This document shows positions 51,932 to 60,527 of a stretch of 64,000 bases of DNA, piece after piece. The notes under the pieces were generated by a model that saw only the letters and a program-made list of their open reading frames with translations, searched no databases and was not told the origin of the DNA. The first letter of the stretch is position 1, and each line of letters starts with the position of its first letter. The position numbers and the translations under genes are program-made. This DNA comes from Arthrobacter sp. D5-1 (GTDB lineage: Bacteria > Actinomycetota > Actinomycetes > Actinomycetales > Micrococcaceae): positions 2,418,001 through 2,482,000 of the forward strand of contig NZ_CP014571.1 of NCBI RefSeq assembly GCF_017357425.1, read 5' to 3'.

Positions 51932-52854
51932 CCAATCCCCAGCCAGTGATCCTCGGGGAGCTGCCCTCACTGTCCAAGCTCTACGTCAATGCGGCAACAA
52001 CCGCGGCCCGCCGTCGGGTATTGGGGGCGGCAGCAGGCCAGCTCAGCTTGCCCTCAGTCAGCCACGAAGTGAGGAACGTCAAGGCAGACGTGGGAAACCT
52101 GACGGCATACCAACATCTGGTGGGGGAGACGGCCAGCGACACCCTGCCGGCCGGTTATGTCCATGCACTGGCCTTCCCGGTGTCCTTGAGCGTCATGAAC
52201 CGGGATGATTTCCCGTTGCCGCTCCTGGGCATGATCCACCTGAAGAACCATGTGGAGCAACGGGTTCCCATTGCCTTCTCCGAGGCTTTGGACATCAGGT
52301 CCTGGGCTGAGAACCTCGCGGGCCACAAAGCCGGAACCCAAGTGGATGTTGTAGCGGAGGTCCGTTCGGCTTCCAGTGGCGAACTGCTCTGGCGTGGCGT
52401 CTCCACCTATTTGGCCAAGGGCATCTTCCTGCCGGGCATCGACAAACCAGGAAGCGCGAACGGAGCAACAGCACCCAGCGATTTTTCTCCTCCCAACCCC
52501 ACCGCTCTGTGGCAACTCGGCTTGGATACCGGACGAAGCTACGCAACGGTCTCCGGGGACTTCAACCCGATCCACCTCAGCGTCCTGTCTGCCAAGGCTC
52601 TTGGCTTGCGTGGGTCCATTGCCCACGGAATGTACCTTGCCTCCCGCGCGCTGGCTGACGTGGGGGCCGTCAAGGCCGATGCGTTCACGTGGGACGTTGC
52701 CTTTGAGGCTCCGGTGTTCCTCCCGGCACGGGTCGCCGTGGATATCTCGACAGTTCAGTCGGTTTCAGGGGGTTGGGAACGCTCGGATTATGCAGCGTGG
52801 AATGCCCGCAGCGGCCGGCGGCATTTCACTGGCACTGTTGCCGCGTTGGGGTGA
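51928..52854 (+). CDS. MaoC-like (R)-specific enoyl hydratase, HtdX-like
   Basis: A 308-residue double hot-dog protein. The hydratase-2 motif is in the second half: YATVSGDFNPIHLS (Asp and His) and GSIAHGMYLASRAL. The N-terminal half lacks the motif and should be structural. It hydrates trans-2-enoyl thioesters to (R)-3-hydroxyacyl forms, pairing with the FabG4-like reductase rather than a FadB-type enzyme. It overlaps fabG by four bases and ends the operon ahead of a hairpin. Confidence 0.91.
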   Translation: MTNPQPVILGELPSLSKLYVNAATTAARRRVLGAAAGQLSLPSVSHEVRNVKADVGNLTAYQHLVGETASDTLPAGYVHALAFPVSLSVMNRDDFPLPLLGMIHLKNHVEQRVPIAFSEALDIRSWAENLAGHKAGTQVDVVAEVRSASSGELLWRGVSTYLAKGIFLPGIDKPGSANGATAPSDFSPPNPTALWQLGLDTGRSYATVSGDFNPIHLSVLSAKALGLRGSIAHGMYLASRALADVGAVKADAFTWDVAFEAPVFLPARVAVDISTVQSVSGGWERSDYAAWNARSGRRHFTGTVAALG

Positions 52855-52878
52855 GTAGGGTCCCGTCGTCAAGCGAAG

Positions 52879-52908
52879 GGCGGCGGTCACCATATGGTGA
52901 CCGCCGCC
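52879..52908 (+). terminator. Palindromic terminator after the fadA-fabG-maoC operon
   Basis: A 30-base perfect palindrome with arms GGCGGCGGTCACCAT and ATGGTGACCGCCGCC, 24 bases after the maoC stop. The T tract is weak (GTCGTCGTT). Confidence 0.7.
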
Positions 52909-52987
52909 GTCGTCGTTAAACCCGTATCTGCTGCCTGGAACCGCAGGAGCGGACCGTGCGGTTCCACAGCGACACCAGAAAGTTCCG

Positions 52988-53028
52988 CAAACAAAACAAG
53001 GCCCGGAATCCGTGGATTCCAGGCCTTG
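52988..53028 (-). terminator. Terminator of tRNA-Leu
   Basis: Read on the minus strand, CAAGGCCTGGAATCC and GGATTCCGGGCCTTG form a 15-bp stem with one mismatch, a 2-base loop and a T-rich tail (TTTTGTTTG). It begins 6 bases beyond the tRNA 3' end. Confidence 0.85.
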
Positions 53029-53034
53029 CGATAG

Positions 53035-53117
53035 TGCGCGGAGGGGGACTTGAACCCCCACCCCCTTTCGAGGACTAGCACCTCAAGCTAGCGCGTCTGC
53101 CATTCCGCCACCCGCGC
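53035..53117 (-). tRNA. tRNA-Leu (anticodon GAG)
   Basis: An 83-nucleotide class II tRNA on the minus strand. The acceptor stem GCGCGGG pairs with TCCGCGC (one G-U) plus discriminator A. The anticodon arm CTAGC-TTGAGGT-GCTAG gives GAG at 53082-53084. A long variable arm and the T arm GGGGG-TTCAAGT-CCCCC are present. The CCA end is not encoded. GAG reads CUC/CUU leucine codons. Confidence 0.95.
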
Positions 53118-53384
53118 AGGTGGTGTTCGGTGGAGTCGTTTGCACCTTCCGGTGCTTCACTTTCCTCCGAAGCAGCGAGAAAAACTCTAACACGGTTTCC
53201 GGTGGCGAAAAAATCGGCGCTGGCCAGGATGGCCCCAAGGGACACCCGGCGACTTCCGGCGCCATGCATTCCTGCCAGGGACCGCGTCCGGTGAGTAGGC
53301 TGATGGGACAGGGGACGTCCACGCTGCGGAAGCGGCAGCGCACGTCGCCGAAACCTGCAGCCCAGCCACGCAAGGAGAGTTTCC
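53118..53384. promoter_or_regulatory. tRNA-Leu / M20 peptidase divergent intergenic region
   Basis: A 267-base gap. On the minus strand TTAGAG (near 53189) with an upstream T-rich TTTTTC could be the tRNA promoter. For the peptidase, AAGGAGAG just before the ATG is a good ribosome site. I see no gene or other structure. Confidence 0.35.
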
Positions 53385-54689
53385 ATGTCTGTCATCCGCC
53401 CCGAAGATGAAGTTGTCCGGATCTGCCAGGAGCTGATCCGTATTGACTCCTCCAACTTCGGCGACGACACCGGACCGGGGGAACGCGCGGCTGCCGAGTA
53501 CGCGGCCGGCCTCATTACTGAAGTGGGGCTCGAGGCAGAGATCTTCGAATCCGCCCCCGGCCGCGCCAACGTCGTAACGCGGATGGCCGGCGAAGACCCG
53601 TCTGCCGACGCCTTGGTGGTTCATGGACATCTGGATGTTGTTCCGGCCCTGAAGGACCAGTGGAGCGTTGATCCGTTCAGCGGCGAACTCAAGGACGGGC
53701 TGGTTTGGGGTCGTGGCGCCGTGGATATGAAGGACATGGACGCCATGATCCTGTCGGTCATGCGCGACTTCGCCAGGACCGGCCGCAAACCCAAGCGGGA
53801 CATCATTTTCGCATTCTTCGCCGATGAGGAAGCAGGCGGCACTTACGGCGCCCGCTATGCGATCGAACACCGGCGCGAGCTTTTTGACGGCGCCACCGAG
53901 GCCATCTCCGAAGTGGGCGGCTTCTCCGCCACCATCGGCGGCCAGCGGACCTACTTGCTCCAAACAGCTGAGAAGGGCCTCTCCTGGCTCCGGCTGGTGG
54001 CACATGGCCGCGCCGGCCACGGATCGCAGATCAACACCGACAACGCCGTCACCCGTTTGGCTGCTGCCGTCACCAGGATCGGCGAATACAAGTGGCCGGT
54101 GGAGCTGACCCCTACCACCCGCCAGTTCCTGGACGGCGTCACCGAACTGACCGGCGTCGAGTTCGATGCCGACAACCCTGACATCATCCTGAAGGAACTC
54201 GGCACCGTCGCCCGCTTTGTCGGTGCGACGCTGCAGAACACGTCCAACCCCACGCTGCTGCGTTCCGGGTACAAGCACAATGTCATCCCGGAGTCGGCCG
54301 AGGCATTCGTGGACTGCCGGACGTTGCCCGGCCAGCAGGAACTGGTGTTCGAGACCATCAAGGAGCTGGCGGGCGATGGCATCGACATCAGCTATGTCAA
54401 CAAGGACGTGTCCTTGGAAGTGCCGTTCGCCGGCAACCTGGTGGATTCCATGATTGACGCCCTGCACTCCGAGGATCCCGGCGCCAAGGTGCTTCCCTAC
54501 ACACTGTCCGGCGGCACGGACAACAAATCCTTGAGCAAGATCGGCATCACCGGTTACGGTTTCGCCCCGTTGATGCTTCCTGATGAGCTTGACTTCACCG
54601 GCATGTTCCACGGCGTCGATGAGCGCGTGCCGGCCGAGTCCCTCCAATTCGGCGCCCGCGTCCTGAACAGGCTGCTGAGCAACTACTAG
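53385..54689 (+). CDS. M20-family metallopeptidase
   Basis: A 434-residue di-zinc peptidase of the M20 (ArgE/DapE/CPG2) family, cytoplasmic. Metal ligands are VVHGHLDVVPAL (His, Asp), GRGAVDMKDMDAM (bridging Asp), FADEEAGG (Glu-Glu), and the final histidine in TGMFHGVDER. The dimerisation domain is inserted near residues 195-320 (VAHGRAGHGSQ). Substrate specificity (dipeptide or acylated amino acid) cannot be told. AAGGAGAG precedes ATG 53385. The following dehydrogenase is 30 bases downstream. Confidence 0.92.
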   Translation: MSVIRPEDEVVRICQELIRIDSSNFGDDTGPGERAAAEYAAGLITEVGLEAEIFESAPGRANVVTRMAGEDPSADALVVHGHLDVVPALKDQWSVDPFSGELKDGLVWGRGAVDMKDMDAMILSVMRDFARTGRKPKRDIIFAFFADEEAGGTYGARYAIEHRRELFDGATEAISEVGGFSATIGGQRTYLLQTAEKGLSWLRLVAHGRAGHGSQINTDNAVTRLAAAVTRIGEYKWPVELTPTTRQFLDGVTELTGVEFDADNPDIILKELGTVARFVGATLQNTSNPTLLRSGYKHNVIPESAEAFVDCRTLPGQQELVFETIKELAGDGIDISYVNKDVSLEVPFAGNLVDSMIDALHSEDPGAKVLPYTLSGGTDNKSLSKIGITGYGFAPLMLPDELDFTGMFHGVDERVPAESLQFGARVLNRLLSNY

Positions 54690-54719
54690 ACCGATAATCA
54701 ACAAGAAAGAGGCCTGTTG

Positions 54720-55898
54720 ATGGCACCCGAGGAAATCCTCCCCGACGCCCTGCTTGAGCGGCTGCGCGGCCGCGCTGCCGGCTACGACCAAAACAACGGA
54801 TTTTTCCACGAGGACCTGGAGGAGCTGGCCGCGGCCGGCTACTTGAAGCTTTTCGTCCCGGAGTCCGACGGCGGATTCGGGCTCGGCCTCGAAGCGGTAG
54901 CTGCCTTGCAGCAACGGCTCGCCACGGCTGCCCCGGCCACAGCGCTGGCCGTCAACATGCACCTGGTGTGGACCGGCGTCGCGCAGGTCATGGCTGCCCG
55001 GGGCGACAACTCGTTGGACTTCGTCCTCAAGGAAGCGGGCCAGGGTGAGGTTTTCGCTTTCGGTATTTCCGAAGCGGGCAACGACTCCATGTTGTTCGAC
55101 TCGGGCACCGTTGCCGAGCCGCTGCCCGATGGAGGTTACAAGTTCACCGGCCGGAAGATCTTCACGAGCCTTTCCCGGGGCTGGACCCGGCTGGGCACTT
55201 TCGGAAAAGACTCCGACGCCAGGGCCGGTGAGGGAGAGCTGGTCTTCGGTTTCCTGCGCCGCGACGAGCCCGGACACGAAACCCTCAGCGACTGGGACAC
55301 ACTGGGCATGCGGGCCAGCGCTTCAAACACCACGCTCCTGCATGGCGCCGTGGTCCCGGCTGAGCGGATCTTCCGCAAGCTCCCGGTAGGACCCAACAAG
55401 GACCTGCTGATCTTCGCCATTTTCGCGTGCTTCGAAACGCTTCTAGCCGCGGTCTATACCGGGGTGGCCCAACGTGCTTTCACTCTGGGAGTAGAAAACG
55501 TCAAACGCCGGGTGTCGGCCAAGCACGGTGGACGCAGCTTCGCCCAGGACCCTGATATTCGGTGGAAGGTGGCCGACGCCGCACTGGCCATGGACGGCAT
55601 CGCGCCACAAATATCCAGCATTGCCCGCGACGTTGACAACCTGGTGGACCACGGGGCCCAGTGGTTCCCCCGGCTGGTGGGGCTCAAATCCCGGGCTACG
55701 GAAAACGCGCGCTACGTGGTGGACCTTGCCATTCGGGTCACGGGAGGCTCCAGCTATTTCAGGGGCTCTGAGATGGAACGCCTCTACCGGGACGTCCTTG
55801 CAGGAATCTTCCACCCGTCCAATGACGAATCTGCGCACAACACGGTGGCCAACGCCTGGTTGGGGCCGCTGGAGGAGCTAGACGGTCCGCTGCACTGA
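54720..55898 (+). CDS. Acyl-CoA dehydrogenase family protein
   Basis: A 392-residue flavoprotein of the acyl-CoA dehydrogenase fold. N-terminal helices carry AAGYLKLFVPESDGGFGLGLEA, the FAD-contacting segment is FGISEAGNDSMLFDSGTV, and the beta domain shows FTGRKIFTSLSRGWTRLG. The C-terminal helical part includes IRVTGGSSYFRGSEMERLYRDVLAG. The usual active-site Glu cannot be placed with certainty, and DszC-type oxidoreductases share this shape. ATG 54720 with AGAGG upstream is preferred over TTG 54717. Its end overlaps the convergent DUF5703 gene by 21 bases. Confidence 0.88.
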   Translation: MAPEEILPDALLERLRGRAAGYDQNNGFFHEDLEELAAAGYLKLFVPESDGGFGLGLEAVAALQQRLATAAPATALAVNMHLVWTGVAQVMAARGDNSLDFVLKEAGQGEVFAFGISEAGNDSMLFDSGTVAEPLPDGGYKFTGRKIFTSLSRGWTRLGTFGKDSDARAGEGELVFGFLRRDEPGHETLSDWDTLGMRASASNTTLLHGAVVPAERIFRKLPVGPNKDLLIFAIFACFETLLAAVYTGVAQRAFTLGVENVKRRVSAKHGGRSFAQDPDIRWKVADAALAMDGIAPQISSIARDVDNLVDHGAQWFPRLVGLKSRATENARYVVDLAIRVTGGSSYFRGSEMERLYRDVLAGIFHPSNDESAHNTVANAWLGPLEELDGPLH

Positions 55899-56111
55899 AT
55901 ACACTTTGCGGCGCAGCCAAAAACGGCGGCCACCGCCAAGGTAGAGCACGCTGCGTTCGAGCTCCCATTTGCCGTATTCGGAATGCTCCGCGAGCCGGCG
56001 TCGGGCGTCGGGCAGAGAATCGTCAGGTCCCACCGTCAGTACGAGGTACTCGTACTGACGTGCATAGTCTCGTTGGCGCTCTACGGAGCTACCCGGAAAT
56101 TGTTCTCTCAT
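55878..56111 (-). CDS. DUF5703-type small conserved protein
   Basis: A 77-residue soluble protein: REQFPGSSVERQRDYARQY, then EYLVLTVGPDDSLPDARRRL and HSEYGKWELERSVLYLGG. I recognise this as a conserved actinobacterial family of unknown function (DUF5703). It is basic with several Tyr/Trp. ATG 56111 fits the family start; the frame is open to 56180 but without a ribosome site. It overlaps the convergent acyl-CoA dehydrogenase by 21 bases and diverges from the next small gene. Confidence 0.82.
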   Translation of the reverse strand: MREQFPGSSVERQRDYARQYEYLVLTVGPDDSLPDARRRLAEHSEYGKWELERSVLYLGGGRRFWLRRKVYSVQRTV

Positions 56112-56150
56112 CCCTCTCCATTTTCGTCCTTTTCCGGCTAACGTGAAGGC

Positions 56151-56408
56151 ATGAGCATCGATCCGCGTGTCGCGCTTCAATCATTGACCGGCGCCCTCGA
56201 AGAGCACCTGGCTGCGGCCTCCGCCCGCCGAGGTGAAGGGGACCCCACCGTCGAGGCCGCGTTCTTCGCTGTTGCCGACGCTTTCGAAGTGTATGAGGAC
56301 GCACTCTACGAGGCATATTCCGAGGTTACTCCGCTCCAGGTGTTCGATGATGAGGAAGACGAAGACGACGAGGTGCCCGACGAAGACCTCGAAATCGTCG
56401 AGGACTAG
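56151..56408 (+). CDS. Small acidic conserved protein
   Basis: An 85-residue protein: a helical N-terminal part (RVALQSLTGALEEHLAAASA) followed by FEVYEDALYEAYSEVTPL and a very acidic tail (DDEEDEDDEVPDEDLEIVED). It seems to belong to a conserved actinobacterial family sometimes labelled primosomal protein, a label I cannot support from sequence. Function is unknown. ATG 56151, followed by a terminator. Confidence 0.75.
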   Translation: MSIDPRVALQSLTGALEEHLAAASARRGEGDPTVEAAFFAVADAFEVYEDALYEAYSEVTPLQVFDDEEDEDDEVPDEDLEIVED

Positions 56409-56420
56409 CCCTCCCACCGA

Positions 56421-56448
56421 CCGGCCGCCTTGGGGCGGCCGGTTTTTT
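56421..56448 (+). terminator. Rho-independent terminator
   Basis: CCGGCCGCC (56421-56429), a 4-base loop, GGCGGCCGG and six T residues (56443-56448). This is a classical intrinsic terminator for the 85-residue protein gene. Confidence 0.92.
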
Positions 56449-56510
56449 GTGTCCTGCTCTCATCTTTGTAGCCCTTCAGGCCCGGATTTCCGGGGTTTTC
56501 TGCAGTTAAG

Positions 56511-56630
56511 GCACGTAGTCCCTGCACCCCCGGATAGGTACTCGCACGTAGGGGTCATAGGTAATCCTGCGCAAATTTGAGTATCGACTACTGGTGCGCC
56601 TTCGGAGTGCCGCGGCTTCACTGATAGGTA
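56511..56630 (+). promoter_or_regulatory. Repeat-rich leader of the glycan operon
   Basis: ATAGGTA occurs at 56534-56540, 56557-56563 and 56624-56630 (23 and 67 bases apart, close to whole numbers of double helical turns), and GCACGTAG at 56511-56518 and 56544-56551. The 212-base gap (56449-56660) contains no gene. The repeats suggest an activator-bound promoter for the operon starting at 56661. TAGGTA is the complement of TACCTA, a member of the array at 2965-3059, but a shared regulator is not established. Confidence 0.45.
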
Positions 56631-56660
56631 GGCAACGGCAGGTCTGCAAAGAGGGCTGAC

Positions 56661-58343
56661 ATGGTGAGAGTTCCAGTCTTGCGATCAGGCAAGGCAGCGG
56701 CACCCCAGGGTGCCGCTCATGCCTCCGCGGGGTCAGCCTTCCGGACAGACTCTGCCGCCGCCACCGTCAATCCGCCGGCGTCTCCCTGGATTGGCAAGTC
56801 CGCTGCTGCACAGCGGACTGAAAAGGCGGGACTGGCGGCGCTGAGGTCGGATGTCACCCTGGACCCCGTGACGCCGCCAGTCACCCACCGCCACGCGCGG
56901 ATCAAGGCACCGCTCAAAGACCGTTTGACGTGGACTCGCTTCCTGACCACCAGCCTCCTGTTGGCTGACACGGCCTTGGTTGCCGGAGCTGTCCTGGCCG
57001 GGACAGCCCTGAGCCCCGATGGAATGGGCGTATCGCCCGGAAGCCCGGCACAGGCCCAACACTTGTCCATGGGGTTGGTCCTGGGAGTGGTCTGGTTGGC
57101 GGCCCTGGAGGTGTACAGGACGCGCGATCCCAAAGTCCTCGGAGTAGGCCCGGAGGAGTACAAACGGGTACTTTCTGCCAGCTTCCGGGTTTTCGGATTC
57201 CTGGCCATCGTTGCGGTGGTATTCCGTCTGGAGGCTGTCAGTTCCTTTGTCCTGATCTCCTTGCCGCTGGGCCTGGTGGCCCTGACCGGAAGCAGATGGG
57301 GCTTCCGCCGATGGTTGAGCCATGAGAAGTCGAGGGGCCGTTGCCTTTCCCGCGCGATCGTTGTGGGCGAACCCCAGGACGTCAGGTACGTCATCAAGCA
57401 GATCAACCGAAAGTCCGGTGCCGCCTACGACATCCTGGGTGCCTGCCTCCCAGGTGCCCGCCGCGGTACCGTCCTGGCCGTGGACCACCTGCGCGTACCG
57501 GTCCTTTCCTCCATTTACGGCGTGGCGCATACCGTCCGGCAGACCGGTGCCAACGCAGTGATCGTGGCAGGCCCGGTTCCTGGTGGAAACCAGTTCATTC
57601 AGGAACTTGGATGGCGGCTGGAGGAAAATGCCGCTGAGTTGGTTCTGGCCGCTACCTTGACCAACGTTGCAGGTCCACGCATCCACTGGCGGCCCGTTGA
57701 GGGACTTCCACTCATGCACGTTGACATTCCGCATTACTCCGGCGGCAAGCACACGCTCAAGCGGCTGATGGACATCACAGTATCTGCAGCGGCTTTGCTC
57801 GTCCTGGCTCCTGTCTTGCTCGTCCTGGCCGCAATCGTCCGGGCCGACAGCCCCGGGCCTGTCCTGTTCAAGCAGGAGAGGATCGGAAAGCGGGGCACGA
57901 CCTTCCAGATGCTGAAGTTCCGTTCCATGGTGGTGGATGCCGAAGCACACCTTGAAGCCCTTGGCAGCCAGGATGAGGGAGCCGGAGTCCTGTTCAAGAT
58001 CCGCGGAGACCCCCGCGTTACCCGGTGCGGCCGGTGGATGCGCAAGTACTCCCTGGATGAACTGCCGCAGTTCTGGAATGTCCTGGTGGGAAACATGAGC
58101 CTGGTGGGGCCCAGGCCGCCACTGTCACGGGAAGTCAGCGGCTACGAGCGCCATACTCACCGCCGGCTGTTGATCAAACCCGGAATCACGGGGTTGTGGC
58201 AAATCAACGGACGCTCTGACCTTCCGTGGGACGAGGCAGTCCGGCTGGATCTCTACTACGTGGAGAACTGGTCAATAGCGGGGGACCTCATGATCATGTG
58301 GCGGACCTTCCGGGCGATGACCCGGCCATCGGGCGCCTATTAG
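56661..58343 (+). CDS. Polyprenyl-phosphate sugar-1-phosphate transferase (exopolysaccharide initiation)
   Basis: A 560-residue WbaP/CpsE-type enzyme that starts glycan synthesis by moving a sugar-phosphate to undecaprenyl phosphate. An N-terminal low-complexity part of about 85 residues precedes four helices (LLLADTALVAGAVLAGTAL onward), a CoA-binding-like middle domain, a fifth helix (SAAALLVLAPVLLVLAAIV) and the catalytic domain. Signature blocks are KRGTTFQMLKFRSMVVDAE, KYSLDELPQFWNVLVGNMSL, VGPRPP and KPGITGLWQINGRSD. First gene of the operon; ATG 56661. The sugar is not known. Confidence 0.93.
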   Translation: MVRVPVLRSGKAAAPQGAAHASAGSAFRTDSAAATVNPPASPWIGKSAAAQRTEKAGLAALRSDVTLDPVTPPVTHRHARIKAPLKDRLTWTRFLTTSLLLADTALVAGAVLAGTALSPDGMGVSPGSPAQAQHLSMGLVLGVVWLAALEVYRTRDPKVLGVGPEEYKRVLSASFRVFGFLAIVAVVFRLEAVSSFVLISLPLGLVALTGSRWGFRRWLSHEKSRGRCLSRAIVVGEPQDVRYVIKQINRKSGAAYDILGACLPGARRGTVLAVDHLRVPVLSSIYGVAHTVRQTGANAVIVAGPVPGGNQFIQELGWRLEENAAELVLAATLTNVAGPRIHWRPVEGLPLMHVDIPHYSGGKHTLKRLMDITVSAAALLVLAPVLLVLAAIVRADSPGPVLFKQERIGKRGTTFQMLKFRSMVVDAEAHLEALGSQDEGAGVLFKIRGDPRVTRCGRWMRKYSLDELPQFWNVLVGNMSLVGPRPPLSREVSGYERHTHRRLLIKPGITGLWQINGRSDLPWDEAVRLDLYYVENWSIAGDLMIMWRTFRAMTRPSGAY

Positions 58344-58401
58344 TGAACGTTACGAAGTACCTGATAAGAACCGCGCTTTCAACACAGAAGTCGAGTGGGA
58401 A

Positions 58402-59511
58402 ATGAGCATACGAACAATTCCATCGGGACAACTGAATGGCCACGCAGTGCGGCCCAAGCTTCAGATTGCAGTCGTCGGGGCAGGCTATTGGGGTCCCAAT
58501 CTCGCCAGGAACCTTAAAGCCAGCCCTGACTGGGACCTGGTGGCCATTTGCGACCTGGACGTAGAACGCGGGCTCAGGCTTGCCGAAACGGTAGGTGGCG
58601 TGGCCGTCGTCGAGTCCTTGGACGAACTGCTGGACACATACAACCTTGATGCCGTTGCGGTGGCGACACCGGCACACACCCATCACGGAGTGGTGATGAC
58701 GGCGCTGCGCGCCGGGAAGCATGTGCTGGTGGAAAAACCCTTGGCGGACAGCCGGGCAAAAGGCCTGGAGATGGTGGAAGAAGCCAAAGCCAGGGGTTTG
58801 GTGCTGATGGCGGACCATACCTACTGCTTCACCCCGGCAGTCTTGAAGATCCAGGAGCTTGTAGCCACCGGGGCGTTGGGCGATATCCTCTACGTCGACT
58901 CGGTCCGTATCAACCTGGGCCTGGTCCAACCGGACGTCGACGTTTTCTGGGACCTGGCTCCCCATGACCTTTCCATCCTTGACTTCGTCCTGCCGGGCGG
59001 CCTGCACCCCACAGAGATCGCGGCCCATGGGGCAGATCCGCTGGGTACCGGCCGTGACTGCGTGGGACATTTAACGTTTGGCCTTCCCAACGACGCCATG
59101 GTGCACATCCACGTGAACTGGCTCAGCCCCACCAAGATCCGGCAGATGATCATCGGGGGATCGAAGAGGACCCTCGTGTGGGATGACCTGAACCCGCAAC
59201 AACGCCTCAGTGTCTACGACCGTGGGGTCAGCCTTGAACACCAGCCCCGGTCAGCGGCGGACAAACGGACCTCCGCCATTTCCTACCGCCTCGGCGACAC
59301 GTGGTCGCCTGCACTGCAGGAGCGCGAGCCCTTGGGCCAGGTGGTGGCCGAACTCGCTGCGTCCATCCGTAACCACACCATGCCCCGTACCAGTGGAGAG
59401 TCCGGGCTCCGCGTCCTGTCTGTCCTGGAGGCCGTCACCCAAAGCCTGAGCACCGACGGGCAGTCCACAGTGGTGGCCGGCAACGAGGTCAATCTCCAGG
59501 TTGCACGGTGA
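58402..59511 (+). CDS. Gfo/Idh/MocA-family oxidoreductase
   Basis: A 369-residue NAD-dependent sugar oxidoreductase. The Rossmann motif is VVGAGYWGPNLARNL, and the catalytic-region lysine is in VLVEKPLADS (the EKP motif). A C-terminal alpha/beta domain has DLAPHDLSILDF. With an aminotransferase and an acetyltransferase downstream, it fits the WlbA/WbpB step that oxidises C-3 of a UDP-sugar before amination. GTGA overlap with the epimerase. Confidence 0.88.
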   Translation: MSIRTIPSGQLNGHAVRPKLQIAVVGAGYWGPNLARNLKASPDWDLVAICDLDVERGLRLAETVGGVAVVESLDELLDTYNLDAVAVATPAHTHHGVVMTALRAGKHVLVEKPLADSRAKGLEMVEEAKARGLVLMADHTYCFTPAVLKIQELVATGALGDILYVDSVRINLGLVQPDVDVFWDLAPHDLSILDFVLPGGLHPTEIAAHGADPLGTGRDCVGHLTFGLPNDAMVHIHVNWLSPTKIRQMIIGGSKRTLVWDDLNPQQRLSVYDRGVSLEHQPRSAADKRTSAISYRLGDTWSPALQEREPLGQVVAELAASIRNHTMPRTSGESGLRVLSVLEAVTQSLSTDGQSTVVAGNEVNLQVAR

Positions 59512-60527
59512 AAAGGCTCCTCGGCGCCAACGTCCTGGTCACCGGTGGCGCCGGAACCATAGGGTCCACGCTGGTTGACCAACTGCTCGACGCCGGTGCC
59601 GCGCACGTGGACGTCCTGGATAACCTGGTGCGGGGACGCATGGCAAACCTGGACGCCGCATTGGCCAGTGAACGGGTGGACCTGGTGGAAGGTGACCTGC
59701 GGGACCGCGACCTGGTGCATGACCTCACCCGGGGCAAGGACCTGGTGTTCCACCAGGCCGCCATCCGCATCACCCAATGCGCCGAGGAACCACGGTTGGC
59801 ACTCGAAGTGCTGGTGGACGGAACGTTCAACGTGATCGAGGCCACCGCCCAACACGCCGTGGAAAAGCTCATCCTGGCCTCCAGCGCTTCTGTGTACGGC
59901 ATGGCCGAAGAATTCCCCACCACCGAACGCCACCACCATCACAACAACGACACGTTCTACGGCGCAGCCAAGTCCTTCAACGAGGGAATGGCGAGGAGCT
60001 TCCGGGCGATGACCGGCCTGAACTACGTGGCCTTGAGGTATTTCAACGTTTATGGTCCGCGGATGGACGTCCACGGGCTGTACACCGAGGTGCTGGTCCG
60101 TTGGATGGAGCGGATCGTCGATGGCCGTCCGCCACTGATCTTCGGCAGCGGTCAGCAAACCATGGATTTCATCCATACCGCCGATGTGGCCCGGGCCAAC
60201 GTCCTGGCAGCAGTCAGTGACGTCACCGATGGTGTCTACAACGTGGCCAGCGGGACCGAAACCAGCCTCGCCGGGCTGGCCCAAACGCTGCTGGACGTCA
60301 TGGAGTCACCGCTGCACCTTGAGCACGGACCGGAAAGAGCCGTCAACGGCGTGGCGCGCCGCCTGGCCGATACCTCGGCCGCGCGGGAGGACCTCGGGTT
60401 CGAGGCTGCCGTCGGCTTGGAAGATGGACTGCGCTCGCTGGTTGCCTGGTGGCGGCCACTGCGTGAAGAGATTGCCGCAGCACGCACCACCACCCGACCT
60501 GACGCTCCGGTAGCTGGTGCGAGATGA
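59508..60527 (+). CDS. NAD-dependent nucleotide-sugar epimerase/dehydratase
   Basis: A 339-residue extended SDR. The nucleotide-binding motif is VLVTGGAGTIGSTLV, the catalytic set includes ASSASVYG and YGAAKSFNEG (Tyr-x3-Lys), and RYFNVYGPRMD is typical of UDP-glucose 4-epimerase-like enzymes. Substrate may be a UDP-hexose or its amino derivative. GTG 59508 lies in an overlap with the oxidoreductase; the stop overlaps the aminotransferase start (ATGA). Confidence 0.88.
   Translation: MKRLLGANVLVTGGAGTIGSTLVDQLLDAGAAHVDVLDNLVRGRMANLDAALASERVDLVEGDLRDRDLVHDLTRGKDLVFHQAAIRITQCAEEPRLALEVLVDGTFNVIEATAQHAVEKLILASSASVYGMAEEFPTTERHHHHNNDTFYGAAKSFNEGMARSFRAMTGLNYVALRYFNVYGPRMDVHGLYTEVLVRWMERIVDGRPPLIFGSGQQTMDFIHTADVARANVLAAVSDVTDGVYNVASGTETSLAGLAQTLLDVMESPLHLEHGPERAVNGVARRLADTSAAREDLGFEAAVGLEDGLRSLVAWWRPLREEIAAARTTTRPDAPVAGAR

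Noticed and set aside
53187..55277. A 696-codon minus-strand open frame across the M20 peptidase and the acyl-CoA dehydrogenase
   Set aside because: It is antisense to two genes with intact motifs, has no recognisable domain, and reflects the scarcity of stops in high-GC DNA.
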